Of a stretch of DNA of 64,000 nt, positions 1 through 8,284 are shown piece after piece. This DNA is from Myxococcales bacterium. GTDB taxonomy: Bacteria; Myxococcota_A; UBA9160; SZUA-336. Under the pieces are notes generated by a model. It searched no databases and was not told where the DNA came from. It was given only the letters and a program-made list of their open reading frames with translations. The stretch covers positions 1-64,000 of the forward strand of contig JABSQV010000004.1 of assembly GCA_013215565.1 (NCBI GenBank), written 5' to 3'. How positions within the stretch are numbered: position 1 is the stretch's first letter; each line of letters opens with the position of its first letter. Made by a program: the position numbers and the translations under genes.

Positions 1-449
1 AAGCGCAGCGAGGTGGGGCCTGCGGGCGCGTTCTCGAGCAATTCGATCACGTTGCCGAAGGGGTCGCGGCCGTAACTCCAACGCGCGGGCGACTCGCCCA
101 TGGGCGGGCTGTTGAAGCTGACGCCGTTGGCGACGAGATGATCGTAGTCCTTCTGGTAGTCGTCGGTGGCGAGCGCGATGTGGGTGATGCCGGTCCGGTT
201 CACAGGCCGTGCGCTCTCCCCTTCCTCCGGCGCGTTGAACTCGAACAGTTCGATCGCGGAGTTGCCCTTGCGGATGATGCGCACCTTGCAGCCGGCGTCC
301 GCCACACCGAAGGCCTCGTCCAGAGGCGGGACGCCCGACGGGATCTCCGCTTCCATCGCCACCTCGAAGCCCAGCGCCCCGCAGTAGAAGTCGAGGGCCG
401 CCTGCAGGTCGGGCACGGCCAAGGCCGCATGGTGCACGCCGAGAATCAT
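1..449 (-). CDS. VOC-superfamily (glyoxalase/dioxygenase fold) protein, 3' end cut by window edge
   Basis: The frame starts at ATG 449, preceded by a strong ribosome binding site (GGAGGAGG), and runs off the left edge of the window. About 149 residues are visible. The N-terminus (MILGVHHAALAVPDLQAAL) is typical of the VOC fold. Two beta-alpha-beta-beta-beta modules can be followed: one ending near IELFEF and one starting at THIALATDDY and ending at DPFGNVIELLE. These are the usual positions of the His and Glu metal ligands. The substrate cannot be told; lactoylglutathione lyase-like or methylmalonyl-CoA epimerase-like roles are possible. It is divergent from the second VOC gene at 668, so the two may share a control region. 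Confidence 0.85.
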   Translation of the reverse strand, partial: MILGVHHAALAVPDLQAALDFYCGALGFEVAMEAEIPSGVPPLDEAFGVADAGCKVRIIRKGNSAIELFEFNAPEEGESARPVNRTGITHIALATDDYQKDYDHLVANGVSFNSPPMGESPARWSYGRDPFGNVIELLENAPAGPTSLR

Positions 450-579
450 TGCGACCTCCTCCTCCCGAAAACAGGCAAGAGAATACCACGCGGTGTCCTT
501 CGCGATGCCGAAACCGGATCCGTGCGCGCGGAGCAAGTTCTGATGGACTTCTCCGATCCGTCGGCCGATGGTATTTTTC

Positions 580-599
580 GACGCTCGCCTGGGAGCGTC
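580..599. repeat. Short inverted repeat between divergent VOC genes
   Basis: GACGCTC (580-586) and GAGCGTC (593-599) form a perfect 7-bp dyad around a 6-base loop in the 218-bp gap between two divergent VOC-family genes. No T-run follows in either direction, so it is not a standard terminator. It could be an operator or a leader hairpin of the gene at 668. Confidence 0.35.
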
Positions 600-667
600 C
601 CTATTCGGGGTGCAGCAGGGCGAGCCATGAGGGTGTCGATGGATCCATCCACACGCGGGAGTCGGAC

Positions 668-1057
668 ATGATCAAGACGCACGGCCTCAATCACATCAGT
701 CTCTCGGTCAAGAGCCCCGAGGCTTCGCTTGCGTTCTATACGGCACTGCTAGGCGTACAGGAATATTTTCGAGACGAAAATTCGATCCAGGCCCTCGGGC
801 CTGGGAAGCACGACGTCTTGGTGTTCGAACGCCGCCCGGACCACGGGTTACGCGGCGGCGTTCACCACTTCGGCTTCCGGCTCACCTCTCCCGACGACAT
901 CGATCTGGCGATCGCCGAGGCGAAGTCGGCCGGGGGCAGGGTGCTTCGTCACGGAGAGCACTGTCCGGGCGAGCCGTTCGTCTACGTCGCAGATCCCGAT
1001 GGGTACGAAATCGAAATCTGGTACGAACCGGCCACGGCTCGACTTCCGGAAGCATAG
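668..1057 (+). CDS. VOC-superfamily metalloenzyme, single-domain glyoxalase type
   Basis: This encodes 129 residues, the normal length of a single-domain VOC protein that works as a dimer. The start MIKTHGLNHISLSVKSPEAS carries the first-strand His. A second His-containing strand (VHHFGFRLTS) and the C-terminal DPDGYEIEIWYEP with the ligand Glu complete the usual H/E metal site. The family includes glyoxalase I, fosfomycin-type resistance proteins and extradiol dioxygenases, and the exact substrate is not evident. ATG 668 was chosen because upstream codons in frame do not read as protein. The upstream gene on the other strand is also VOC-type. Confidence 0.85.
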   Translation: MIKTHGLNHISLSVKSPEASLAFYTALLGVQEYFRDENSIQALGPGKHDVLVFERRPDHGLRGGVHHFGFRLTSPDDIDLAIAEAKSAGGRVLRHGEHCPGEPFVYVADPDGYEIEIWYEPATARLPEA

Positions 1058-1291
1058 GCGGCTCCCGTGATGCCGGTCGGACCGGCGCGGTATGGGATCG
1101 ACGCCGCCGTACGTTCGGACCCTCGCCTGACTCAGTACCCCTCCAGCCTCTCTCCGCGGCATGGCTCGAGTTCCGGTCAAAGCTGTTCTGTTAGGCCGAA
1201 GGGGGTCGGGGCGGGGCCGCGGGGCGACTGAGGACCGAAGCGCCACGCCATCATTTCTCCTTCACGGTTGCCAAGGAGACCTTGAGGCAGC

Positions 1292-2440
1292 TTACGCCAG
1301 CGCCATCTTGTTCTCGAGCCTCGTCAGCCGCCGGACGAGGTGGAGCGAGAGCAGCGCCTCGCCGCCGCAGGCGGAGATGAGTTCTTCACAGGCCGCCCGG
1401 TCGGATTGGTCGAGGCCCGCGAACCAGTCGAGGCCCCGCTGCAGTACCCAGAGGGTGTACGCACTCGCCCCTCCGGGCACGCTGACGCCGCGTAGCTCGT
1501 TCTGGAAGCGTCCTACGGCGGGCTCGTCCGCGCCCCGGTCGGAGACCAGTGCGCCCGCGGGCCGATCCGCATTCTGGCTCGCCCAGTCGTTGAACACCTC
1601 GGCTGAGCGTACGATGCCGGCGGCAGCGTCGCGGATGCACAACCGGAGCAGTTCGACGACGGCTTCCGGCAACTCGTCGTCGGAAAGGAACGCGAGCGCC
1701 GTAGACGGAAACTCCGGCGACTGGATCTCGGGCGCGTTCATGTGCTCGGTCCAGCGGAAAACGCGCGGCGCGCGTTGTTTCATCAGACTCGACGGCACGG
1801 GATCGCGCGCGAGGTGTCCGAAGAGCGAACCCATCAAGACATGGTCCGCGATGCTCGGCAGGCCTCCGAACAGGTAGGGTTGCTCCCGAAAGTGCTTCTC
1901 GAGCAGCGCGAGGACATCCAGGTAGATTTCCTCCAACACCGGAAAGAGCTCCGCTTCGATTCCGAACTCGGCGCGCTTGCCTTCCATTCGCTCTGCGATG
2001 ATCGCACCGTAGTGATCCAGCTCTTCGTCCGTCCCCTGCGGTCGAAACGAGCGACCGAACTCGCGCCCAACGAAGCCGTAGTTCTCCTTCATGAAGTTCC
2101 AGCGGTAGTGCCAGGCGACGCGGCCCAGTTCGGCATCCAGCAGAACCTCGAACAATCGAACCACCAACTGTTGGCGCGGACCGGCCGGATACGCGGGCGG
2201 GTCCGGAAAGCGCGCTTCGAGGTAGTCGAAGATTGCGACGGTGTCCTGCACCACCGTGCCGTCGGGCGCTTCGAGCTGGGGAATCCGGTGGCTCCCGCTC
2301 GTGGGTCGAACGAACTCGCGGAAACGCGGCGAGGCCGGCAGCCGCTCGACGAACGGGATCCCCTTCTTTCGGAGATAGCTACGCGACTTCGCGGTCGCGT
2401 AGGAGGCGTAAGAACCGTAGAGGATGTAGGAAGTCGCCAT
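1292..2440 (-). CDS. Glutathione S-transferase-like protein, extended C-terminus
   Basis: The protein is 382 residues from ATG 2440; in-frame ATG 2452 and GTG/ATG codons up to 2473 are alternatives. The N-terminal part (SYILYGSYASYATAKSRSYL ... RIPQLEAPDGTVVQDTVAI) is a thioredoxin-fold GST_N domain with the cis-Pro region IPQLE and a downstream acidic/Ser glutathione-binding pattern. An all-helical GST_C-like domain follows (PYLFGGLPSIADHVLMG, where the N-capping S/D pair is typical). It is about 150 residues longer than a standard 210-230 residue GST, and the extra C-terminal helices are not recognised. Substrate unknown. The gene stands alone on this strand. Confidence 0.8.
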   Translation of the reverse strand: MATSYILYGSYASYATAKSRSYLRKKGIPFVERLPASPRFREFVRPTSGSHRIPQLEAPDGTVVQDTVAIFDYLEARFPDPPAYPAGPRQQLVVRLFEVLLDAELGRVAWHYRWNFMKENYGFVGREFGRSFRPQGTDEELDHYGAIIAERMEGKRAEFGIEAELFPVLEEIYLDVLALLEKHFREQPYLFGGLPSIADHVLMGSLFGHLARDPVPSSLMKQRAPRVFRWTEHMNAPEIQSPEFPSTALAFLSDDELPEAVVELLRLCIRDAAAGIVRSAEVFNDWASQNADRPAGALVSDRGADEPAVGRFQNELRGVSVPGGASAYTLWVLQRGLDWFAGLDQSDRAACEELISACGGEALLSLHLVRRLTRLENKMALA

Positions 2441-2622
2441 GTTCCGAAGCATAGGAGAAACAGGCGAGCCCATGGGCCCGCCATCCGCCTCCCGGCCAGC
2501 CCCCGCGCGATGTCCGTCTCGGGACGAAGCGGTCGACGCGGAGCTGGTGCGTGACTGCGAGCCAGGCAGGGCGGTCCTGCCAGCGTCTCGGAGGTTCGCA
2601 GCAGCCGGAGTGCCGGCTCAGT

Positions 2623-2628
2623 TATACT
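2623..2628 (+). promoter_or_regulatory. Candidate -10 box upstream of the aldo/keto reductase gene
   Basis: TATACT, one mismatch from the sigma-70 consensus, lies 29 bases before the ATG at 2658. No convincing -35 hexamer is visible 16-18 bases upstream, so this is a weak call based on the -10 match and position in the 217-bp gap. Confidence 0.3.
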
Positions 2629-2657
2629 CGAGGGGGAGTTCAGCCAGAGAGGGTCCG

Positions 2658-4172
2658 ATGTCGGAAGCGAAGCTCTCGAAGGAATCGCGAACTGTGAGCG
2701 GCCGCTGGGTCGCGCTTGCGTGGGCTGCAACGATTCTGTTCTCGTGGTGGGGGATCGGGAGCTACCTCGGGATCCTGGCAGAAGGCAACGACCGCAGCCT
2801 GATCCCGCGGGGCCCGCTGGTGCCGCCCGCGCTCGCAGTCGTGGTGAGCCTGGTCTTGACCGTGATCTGGGCGCGCGGTCTCGGACGCGACGCGGCGGCG
2901 CCCGCGCACGGCCTGGGACGGCGACGCTTCCTGGTCGGCAGTGCCACCACGCTCGGCGGGCTCGCGCTCACGCTGGTTGCCCCGATCGCCCGAAACTGGC
3001 GCTGGAAGACGATTGCGCTTGACGAGATCTTTCTGAACCAGACGCCACGCATGGCCGAGAATCCGAAGCGCGAGTGGGCGGGCGCCCGGGTCCAGGCCTA
3101 CCGCCGGCTCGGCCGCACGGGCGTTGAGGTCTCTGACGTCTCCTTCGGCTCGGGGCGGATCAAGCCCGGAAAGGGCGGCGAGGCGATCGCGAGCGAAGCG
3201 ATCGACCGCGGCGTCAACTACTTCGACACCGCCCCCGACTACTCAGCCACCGGCTCGGAGACCGCACTCGGTCGTGCGATGAAGGGCCGGCGCGATCAGA
3301 TGTTCCTGGCGACGAAGTTCTGTAATCCGGAGGGGAACCTTCCGGCAGGCTCCTCGGTCTCGCAGTACATGAACGTGGTCGAAGGCAGCCTGAAGCGGCT
3401 CCAGACCGACTACGTCGACCTGGTGCACATCCACTCTTGCGACTCGCTCGAGCGGCTGCTCGATCCCAACGTGCACGAGGCCTTCGACCGGCTCAAGCAG
3501 CAGGGCAAGGTGCGGTTTCTGGGCTTCTCGTCGCACACGCCGAATCTCGAGCAGATCGCGAATACGGCGATCGACGACGGGCGCTTCGACGTGATGATGC
3601 TCGCCTACCACCACGGCCCCTGGCCGAATCTGGCGTCGATCATCGACCGCGCACATGCGGCCGACGTGGGCGTGGTCGCGATGAAGACCCTGAAGGGAGC
3701 CAAGCACCGCGGACTGCTCGAGTACCGCGACGAGGCGGACTCCTACAGCCAGGCGGCGTTCAGGTGGGTGCTTCAGAATCCGAGCGTCTCGTGCCTGGTC
3801 GTTTCATTCTACGCCCCGCAGCAACTCGATGAGTACCTGTACGCATCGGGAGAAGCGCCCTCCCTCGGAGACACTGCGCTGCTCGAGAAGTACGATCGCC
3901 TGATCGCGGGCAAGCACTGCTTTCAGCACTGCGGCGCGTGCCTCGACTCGTGTCCCGAGCATCTCCCGATCGACGACGTGCTCCGTTACCGCATGTATTT
4001 CGAGGACTACGGAGACGAGAAAGAGGCGCTCCGCCTGTACTCCAAGCTCGAAATCAAGGCCGACGTCTGCGCCGGTTGCAGCGCACCCTGCGCGCACGCC
4101 TGCCCGTTCGAGATTCCGATCCCCGAGCGCACCCGCGAAACGCATCGGATGCTGACCCTCGAGCGTGGCTAG
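2658..4172 (+). CDS. Membrane-anchored, Tat-type aldo/keto reductase with C-terminal 4Fe-4S ferredoxin domain
   Basis: The protein has 504 residues. There are two hydrophobic helices (about 17-39 and 54-72), then a twin-arginine motif GRRRFLVGSA (about 87-96) with a third hydrophobic stretch to about 111, then an aldo/keto reductase barrel beginning YRRLGRTGVEVSDVSFG. The AKR catalytic region is visible (DTAPDYSATGSE; Asp, Tyr; Lys in LATKF; His in VHIHSC). The tail has two Cys clusters, CFQHCGACLDSCP and CAGCSAPCAHACP, as in the AKR/ferredoxin fusion family. Folded, cofactor-loaded export by Tat fits both the FAD/NAD-type barrel and the Fe-S clusters. Its TAG overlaps the GTG start of the next gene by 8 bases, so the two are probably cotranscribed. 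The substrate is unknown. Confidence 0.85.
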   Translation: MSEAKLSKESRTVSGRWVALAWAATILFSWWGIGSYLGILAEGNDRSLIPRGPLVPPALAVVVSLVLTVIWARGLGRDAAAPAHGLGRRRFLVGSATTLGGLALTLVAPIARNWRWKTIALDEIFLNQTPRMAENPKREWAGARVQAYRRLGRTGVEVSDVSFGSGRIKPGKGGEAIASEAIDRGVNYFDTAPDYSATGSETALGRAMKGRRDQMFLATKFCNPEGNLPAGSSVSQYMNVVEGSLKRLQTDYVDLVHIHSCDSLERLLDPNVHEAFDRLKQQGKVRFLGFSSHTPNLEQIANTAIDDGRFDVMMLAYHHGPWPNLASIIDRAHAADVGVVAMKTLKGAKHRGLLEYRDEADSYSQAAFRWVLQNPSVSCLVVSFYAPQQLDEYLYASGEAPSLGDTALLEKYDRLIAGKHCFQHCGACLDSCPEHLPIDDVLRYRMYFEDYGDEKEALRLYSKLEIKADVCAGCSAPCAHACPFEIPIPERTRETHRMLTLERG

Positions 4173-4962
4173 AGGAGCGAAGGTCCAGGCGCCTGAGCTC
4201 GACTGGATCGGCGAAACGCAGAGCGAAGCGCACTGGGTCGAGCGCAGCTTCGTCGTACGCGGCAGCGCTGGCCCAATTCCGGGGTTTCTTCTCGCTCCGG
4301 AATCCGCAACTTCCACGACGCCGCTGGTACTGATTGGACACGGCGGCTTCGGTCACAAGCGCAAGCCAAACGTCGTGGCATTGGCGCAACGCTTCGCGCG
4401 CGAGCACCGGATTGCGGCCGTCGCCATCGACGGTCCCGTACACGGCGAGCGCCGGCCTCCCGACCTGGACCGCGCCGGGATGCAAGCGTTGCTGGCCTCG
4501 GGGTCCTGGCTCGAGGGCGCAGTCGACGGCATGGTCGCGGACTGGCAAGCCACGCTCGACGCACTGGGCCGGAGCGCGGCGATCCGCATCGGCCCTGTCG
4601 GCTACTGGGGACTCTCGCTCGGCGCGCTCTTCGGCGTTCCACTCGTCGCGGCGGAGCCGCGCATCAAGGCCGCTGTGTTCGGGCTCATGGGCACCGCAAT
4701 CAACGAGCGCGAAGGTTCCTTCCAGAGCATCGACCAACGCCTGGCCCGGGACGCGGGCAGGGTGCAATGCCCGGTGATGTTCGTCCAACAACTCGACGAT
4801 GAGTTTTTCCCGGCCGAGGCTCAGCGCGAAATCTACGACCTGCTCGCAACGCGCGACAAAGAGATCGCCTCGAATCCGGGGCGCCACGCCGCGCTTCCGC
4901 CCGAGGTCATCGAGCGAACCCAAGACTTTCTGGCCGAGCAGCTCTCCACGCGCGCTGCCTAG
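4165..4962 (+). CDS. Alpha/beta hydrolase (dienelactone-hydrolase/esterase-like)
   Basis: The protein is 265 residues starting at GTG 4165 inside the end of the upstream aldo/keto reductase gene, an arrangement typical of translational coupling. The nucleophile elbow is GYWGLSLGAL (Ser), the acid is probably Asp in QQLDDEFFP, and a candidate His is in NPGRHAALP near the end. An oxyanion-hole type HGG motif (IGHGGFGHKRKP) lies near residue 55. The substrate is not deducible. The 3' end overlaps the convergent selenoprotein candidate by four bases. Confidence 0.8.
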   Translation: MARGAKVQAPELDWIGETQSEAHWVERSFVVRGSAGPIPGFLLAPESATSTTPLVLIGHGGFGHKRKPNVVALAQRFAREHRIAAVAIDGPVHGERRPPDLDRAGMQALLASGSWLEGAVDGMVADWQATLDALGRSAAIRIGPVGYWGLSLGALFGVPLVAAEPRIKAAVFGLMGTAINEREGSFQSIDQRLARDAGRVQCPVMFVQQLDDEFFPAEAQREIYDLLATRDKEIASNPGRHAALPPEVIERTQDFLAEQLSTRAA

Positions 4963-5570
4963 GAGCGCGCCTTCTCCAGGTAGTAGCGGACCAGTTCGAA
5001 GCGGTCGTTGCCCCAGAACATCTCATCGCCGACGAACAGGGTGGGCGCACCGAACACGCCGCGCTCGACGGCCGCGCGCGAGTCCGCGTCGAGCCGTTCG
5101 CGGAGTTCGTCCGACTGCGCGCGCTCGAGTGCAGGGTCGGCATCGAGCCCGGCGCCCGCGAGCAGGCTACGCACGAGTTCGGGATCCGAGATGTCGCGCG
5201 CCTCGGCCCAGCGGGCCCGGAACGCGGGATAGTGGAACTCTCGGAAGCGGCCCTCGTCCCCGGCGACGAGTGCCGCCTGGGTCAGGAGCCGCGGATCCTT
5301 GTGCAGCTTGCGCGCGGCGGGTGAGAACTCGGCACCGCAGAGTTCGGCCCAGTGGTGGAGATCGTTCGCGGCGTTTGCACGCTTGCGCGGTCCGAGACCC
5401 GGCGGCTTGATTCCGTCGGGCAGCGGGTTCGGGGGTGGCTCCTTGATGATCGGAAGCAGCGCGGGCCGAAAGTCGATCTCGACTCCCAGGTCCTTGAAAT
5501 AGGGCTCTGCCCGGCAACTGCCGAGGTAGGCCCAGGGTCAGGCGTAGTCGAAATAGAAGGGGAGTTTCAT
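4959..5570 (-). CDS. Candidate selenoprotein: DsbA-family / 2-hydroxychromene-2-carboxylate isomerase-like, with TGA as residue 11
   Basis: From ATG 5570 to TAG 4959 there are 204 codons in one frame, interrupted only by TGA at 5540-5538 (residue 11). The start is well marked: GGAGG stands 11 bases upstream of the A of ATG. The N-terminus reads MKLPFYFDYA-TGA-PWAYLGS. In this family the position before PWxYL is the active-site Cys or Ser of the thioredoxin fold. The rest is intact: a helical insertion, then GVFGAPTLFVGDEMFWGNDR near the C-terminus, the cis-Pro motif of DsbA/HCCA-isomerase/kappa-GST proteins. A SECIS-like hairpin follows the TGA. I therefore read TGA as selenocysteine. The alternative is a nonsense mutation or sequencing error, but the remaining 192 codons show no decay. 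The likely role is a cytoplasmic thiol/selenol redox or glutathione-dependent isomerase, since no signal peptide is visible. Confidence 0.75.
5502..5533 (-). promoter_or_regulatory. Candidate bacterial SECIS element immediately downstream of the TGA codon
   Basis: Read on the minus strand, bases 13-18 after the TGA (CUCGGC, 5525-5520) pair perfectly, one G-U included, with bases 23-28 (GCCGGG, 5515-5510). They close a 4-base loop AGUU. The loop G is the 20th base after TGA. A lower stem GGGC (bases 5-8) / GCCC (33-36) encloses a 4x4 internal loop. Bacterial SECIS hairpins are known to have a small apical loop with a G in its first two positions, roughly 16-37 bases past UGA, which fits here. 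High GC content makes chance stems common, so this supports rather than proves recoding. Confidence 0.6.
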
Positions 5571-5677
5571 GCGCGATTCCTCCGTCGATCCCATCGGGAC
5601 CGCTCCATTCTACCCCGGCCGGCGCCGCATGGTAGGGTCGCCGCGGGAAACGGGTTTCAGGTCCAGGGAGATTCTCG

Positions 5678-7042
5678 ATGTACTCGCGCTCCGGAGGCTA
5701 CGACCGCCGAGGCCCCGGAGAGACGCGGCGAAGCTGGCGGAGTACCTTCGAATCCTTTCGCTACCCGCAGTACCGGTGGCTCTACGCGAGCAACGTGGCG
5801 TTCTTCTTCGGGATGAGCGCCCAGAGCATGATCGTCCGGCCCTGGATCGCGTTCCAGTTGACCGATAGCCCCTTGGCGCTCGGCATCATCGGAGCCATGG
5901 TCGCGGTGCCCATGATCCTGGTCGCGCCCTTCGGGGGGGTCGTCGCGGACCGACTCGAGCGTCGCAACCTGATCGTGATCGGACAGTCCGCCGTGGTCGC
6001 GAGCGAGTTCGTCGTACTCGGTCTGCTCTGGCTCGGAATCCTGCAGTTCTGGCAACTCGTGCTCGCCAGCCTCGTGATGGGCTGCGTGTTTCCGTTCACG
6101 ATGCCGGCGCGCGCGGCGATCATCGTGAATATCGTCGGGAAGCGCGGCCTCGCGAACGCGATGGGCCTCTCGATGGGCAGTATGAACGCCACCCGCATGA
6201 TCGCGCCCGCGATCGCGGGCGTACTGATCTGGCTGATCGACGTCGAGCGCACCTACCTGTTCGGCGTGGTGCTTTACGTGATCGCGCTGCTCTGCATGTT
6301 CGGCGTGAACCGCACCTACCCGCCCGAACGGGCAGAAGAGACCTCGGTCATGACGGACATCGCTGAGGGCTTCCGCTACATGCGAGACCACCGCGTGGTG
6401 CTGGTGCTCTTGCTCTTCGGCCTGGTGCCGATGTTCCTGGCGATGCCGTTCCAGACACTGCTCGTGGTGTTCACCGATCGGATCTGGGACGTGGGACCCC
6501 AAGGTCTGGGATTACTCCAGGCCGTGGCCGGCTTCGGCGGCTTCGCGGGCTCGATCTACGTCGCGTGGCAGGGCGAGGCCGGTGGGCGACTGCGCCAGAT
6601 GATGACGAGCGTGCTCGCGTTCGGGGGCTTCGTGCTGCTATTCGCGCTGAGTCCCTGGTTCCTGCTCGCACTTCCGCTCGTGTTCGCGTCGAACATCTTT
6701 GCAAGCGTCTTTCAGACGCTCAACAACACCATGATCCAACAGTTGATCCCGGATCACGTACGCGGCCGGATCTCGAGCTTTCTGATGATGTCGTTCGGGC
6801 TGCCGCTGCTCGGGACGCTTCCGATGAGTGCTGTGGCCGAGGTCTACGGTGCGCCGGTCGCGGTCGCGTGCGCGGCTCTCTTCGCAATCGTGGTCGCAAT
6901 CGCGTTCTACATATTCTCGCCGGCCCTGCGCGGAATCGCCGCCAGCATGGCCGCCGCGATGGCCGAGGTCGAGGCGAGCGAAGCGTCGGCAGAATCGGAG
7001 CCGGTCCTGGCCGGCCGCACTCGCCAGGAGTCTTCCGGGTAG
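5678..7042 (+). CDS. Major facilitator superfamily transporter
   Basis: The protein has 454 residues and about 12 hydrophobic helices, beginning near residue 36 (YASNVAFFFGMSAQSMIV). The loop after helix 2 (GGVVADRLERRNLIVIG) is the MFS motif A region G-x3-D-R-x-x-R. The pattern resembles the enterobactin-exporter/MFS_3 group often annotated as multidrug or siderophore efflux. ATG 5678 has AGGGAG a few bases upstream. The C-terminus is a cytoplasmic acidic Ala/Glu-rich tail. The 41-bp gap to the next gene suggests cotranscription with the kinase-like gene. Substrate unknown. Confidence 0.88.
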   Translation: MYSRSGGYDRRGPGETRRSWRSTFESFRYPQYRWLYASNVAFFFGMSAQSMIVRPWIAFQLTDSPLALGIIGAMVAVPMILVAPFGGVVADRLERRNLIVIGQSAVVASEFVVLGLLWLGILQFWQLVLASLVMGCVFPFTMPARAAIIVNIVGKRGLANAMGLSMGSMNATRMIAPAIAGVLIWLIDVERTYLFGVVLYVIALLCMFGVNRTYPPERAEETSVMTDIAEGFRYMRDHRVVLVLLLFGLVPMFLAMPFQTLLVVFTDRIWDVGPQGLGLLQAVAGFGGFAGSIYVAWQGEAGGRLRQMMTSVLAFGGFVLLFALSPWFLLALPLVFASNIFASVFQTLNNTMIQQLIPDHVRGRISSFLMMSFGLPLLGTLPMSAVAEVYGAPVAVACAALFAIVVAIAFYIFSPALRGIAASMAAAMAEVEASEASAESEPVLAGRTRQESSG

Positions 7043-7084
7043 GAGAGGTTTCCCCTTCCTCGGCCCGGATTTCCGAGGTATCGT

Positions 7085-7717
7085 ATGAGCATGGTGATCA
7101 CGGTCTCGCGCGAGTGCTGTGCGGGCGGTTCCTTCGTCGCCGAGGGCGCGGCCGAGGCGCTTCGCTGGCACCTGGCGGACCGCGAGTTCATCGGACAGCT
7201 CGCGCAGCGCACCGGGATCCCGGCCGACGAGGTCAGCTGGCGCGAAGAGCGCGCTCCCTCTTTCGCCGAGCGGTTCGCGCGCTCGACCGTGATGGCGGCG
7301 CCCGAGCTGTTCCCGCTGGCCGGTCAGGCCGTCGAGGGTTTCGAAGAGGAACGGCTCGCCCGGACCTCGCGCTGCGTGATTCAGGAACTCGCTTCCCGCG
7401 GCAACGTGGTCATCGTTGGCCGCGCCGCCTCCGCGGTGCTCCAGGACGATCCGGGCTGCCTGCACGTGCGCCTCATCGCCCCGAAGCCGTTCCGGGTGAA
7501 GCTCGCGATCAGAGAGCTCGGCCTCAGCGCCGACGAGGCCGCCCAGACCGTGGACGACGCCGACCGCAACCGCGAGCGGTACTACCGCGAGTACTACGAC
7601 GTGGACTGGGCCGAGCCCACCAACTACCACCTGGTGTTGAACACCGAGGCGCTCGGGATCGAGGGCGCGACCGCCGTGGTGATTGCACAGGCGCGCGCCC
7701 GCTGGGCCGGGCGTTAG
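7085..7717 (+). CDS. Cytidylate kinase-like family protein
   Basis: The 210-residue protein begins MSMVITVSRECCAGGSFVAE, matching the cytidylate-kinase-like family in which the P-loop is the atypical SRexxxGG form. A conserved middle region, VIVGRAASAVLQDDPGCLHV (GR-A), and NRERYYREYYDVDW near residue 160 are also family hallmarks. Members are predicted nucleotide-binding kinases of unknown substrate; true Cmk proteins have a different P-loop (GPxGxGKGT). It directly follows the MFS gene. Confidence 0.75.
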   Translation: MSMVITVSRECCAGGSFVAEGAAEALRWHLADREFIGQLAQRTGIPADEVSWREERAPSFAERFARSTVMAAPELFPLAGQAVEGFEEERLARTSRCVIQELASRGNVVIVGRAASAVLQDDPGCLHVRLIAPKPFRVKLAIRELGLSADEAAQTVDDADRNRERYYREYYDVDWAEPTNYHLVLNTEALGIEGATAVVIAQARARWAGR

Positions 7718-7786
7718 CGAATAGCGCCCACGCGAAGGCGCCGCGCGAGACGCGTCACCCGAAAGCCCCGGACCCGAGTCCCGGCC

Positions 7787-8284
7787 CTAGAAGCGGACGT
7801 CGATCTGGGACGCGTCCGACACCTGGCACTCGCCGACGCCGCCCCCGACCAGGCCCGCGTCCGGGTTGTTGAGCGTGAAGTGGCAGCGGATCGAACTGCC
7901 GCGGTTTCCAAAGAGTGTTGCGACCACCTTGCCCGAGAACAGCTGCGTGAATACGCTGATGCTGGCTCCGGCCGGCCCGTAGTTGCCGTCCGGACCCCAG
8001 TTCAGGGCGGCCCAGGAGGGGCCATACCACTGCGTGTAGACATCCGACACCACCACGTGCGGGCTGTCGGCCTCGAGCCGCACGTAGTTTCCGTTGAAAT
8101 GCTCGCCGCCAGGGCCGAGCGTCGCGTGAATCGCGCCGTGCGTCAGGCCCTGACTCTCCCAGCCCATCGGCACCGACTGCGTATTCCCGTCCTTCGGAGT
8201 CCAGCGGCCGGCCATCACCCCCGTGCGCACAGGCGTCGCACAGGCCAGCACGGCCACCACAGTCAAAAGAACGAGACGGCGCAT
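7787..8284 (-). CDS. Predicted lipoprotein of unknown function
   Basis: The protein has 165 residues. The N-terminus MRRLVLLTVVAVLACATP is a lipoprotein signal with VLAC as lipobox and Cys at about 15. The mature part is Gly/Asn/Ser-rich and beta-like (HFNGNYVRLEAD, VVVSDVYTQWYGP), with two more Cys (RCHFTL, GECQVSD) that could form a disulfide. I do not recognise a family. It ends convergently with the kinase-like gene and is divergent from the hydrolase at 8380. It is probably an outer-membrane or periplasmic anchored protein. Confidence 0.65.
   Translation of the reverse strand: MRRLVLLTVVAVLACATPVRTGVMAGRWTPKDGNTQSVPMGWESQGLTHGAIHATLGPGGEHFNGNYVRLEADSPHVVVSDVYTQWYGPSWAALNWGPDGNYGPAGASISVFTQLFSGKVVATLFGNRGSSIRCHFTLNNPDAGLVGGGVGECQVSDASQIDVRF

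Noticed and set aside
4959-5174. Treating the 71-residue minus-strand frame as a separate small gene
   Set aside because: It is only the C-terminal third of the DsbA-like protein, and its in-frame upstream codons read as the conserved fold back to ATG 5570.
4959-5570. Calling the DsbA-like gene a pseudogene because of the TGA
   Set aside because: A single stop exactly at the redox-active residue, no other damage, a good ribosome binding site and a SECIS-like hairpin fit recoding better. Genome sel genes must confirm.
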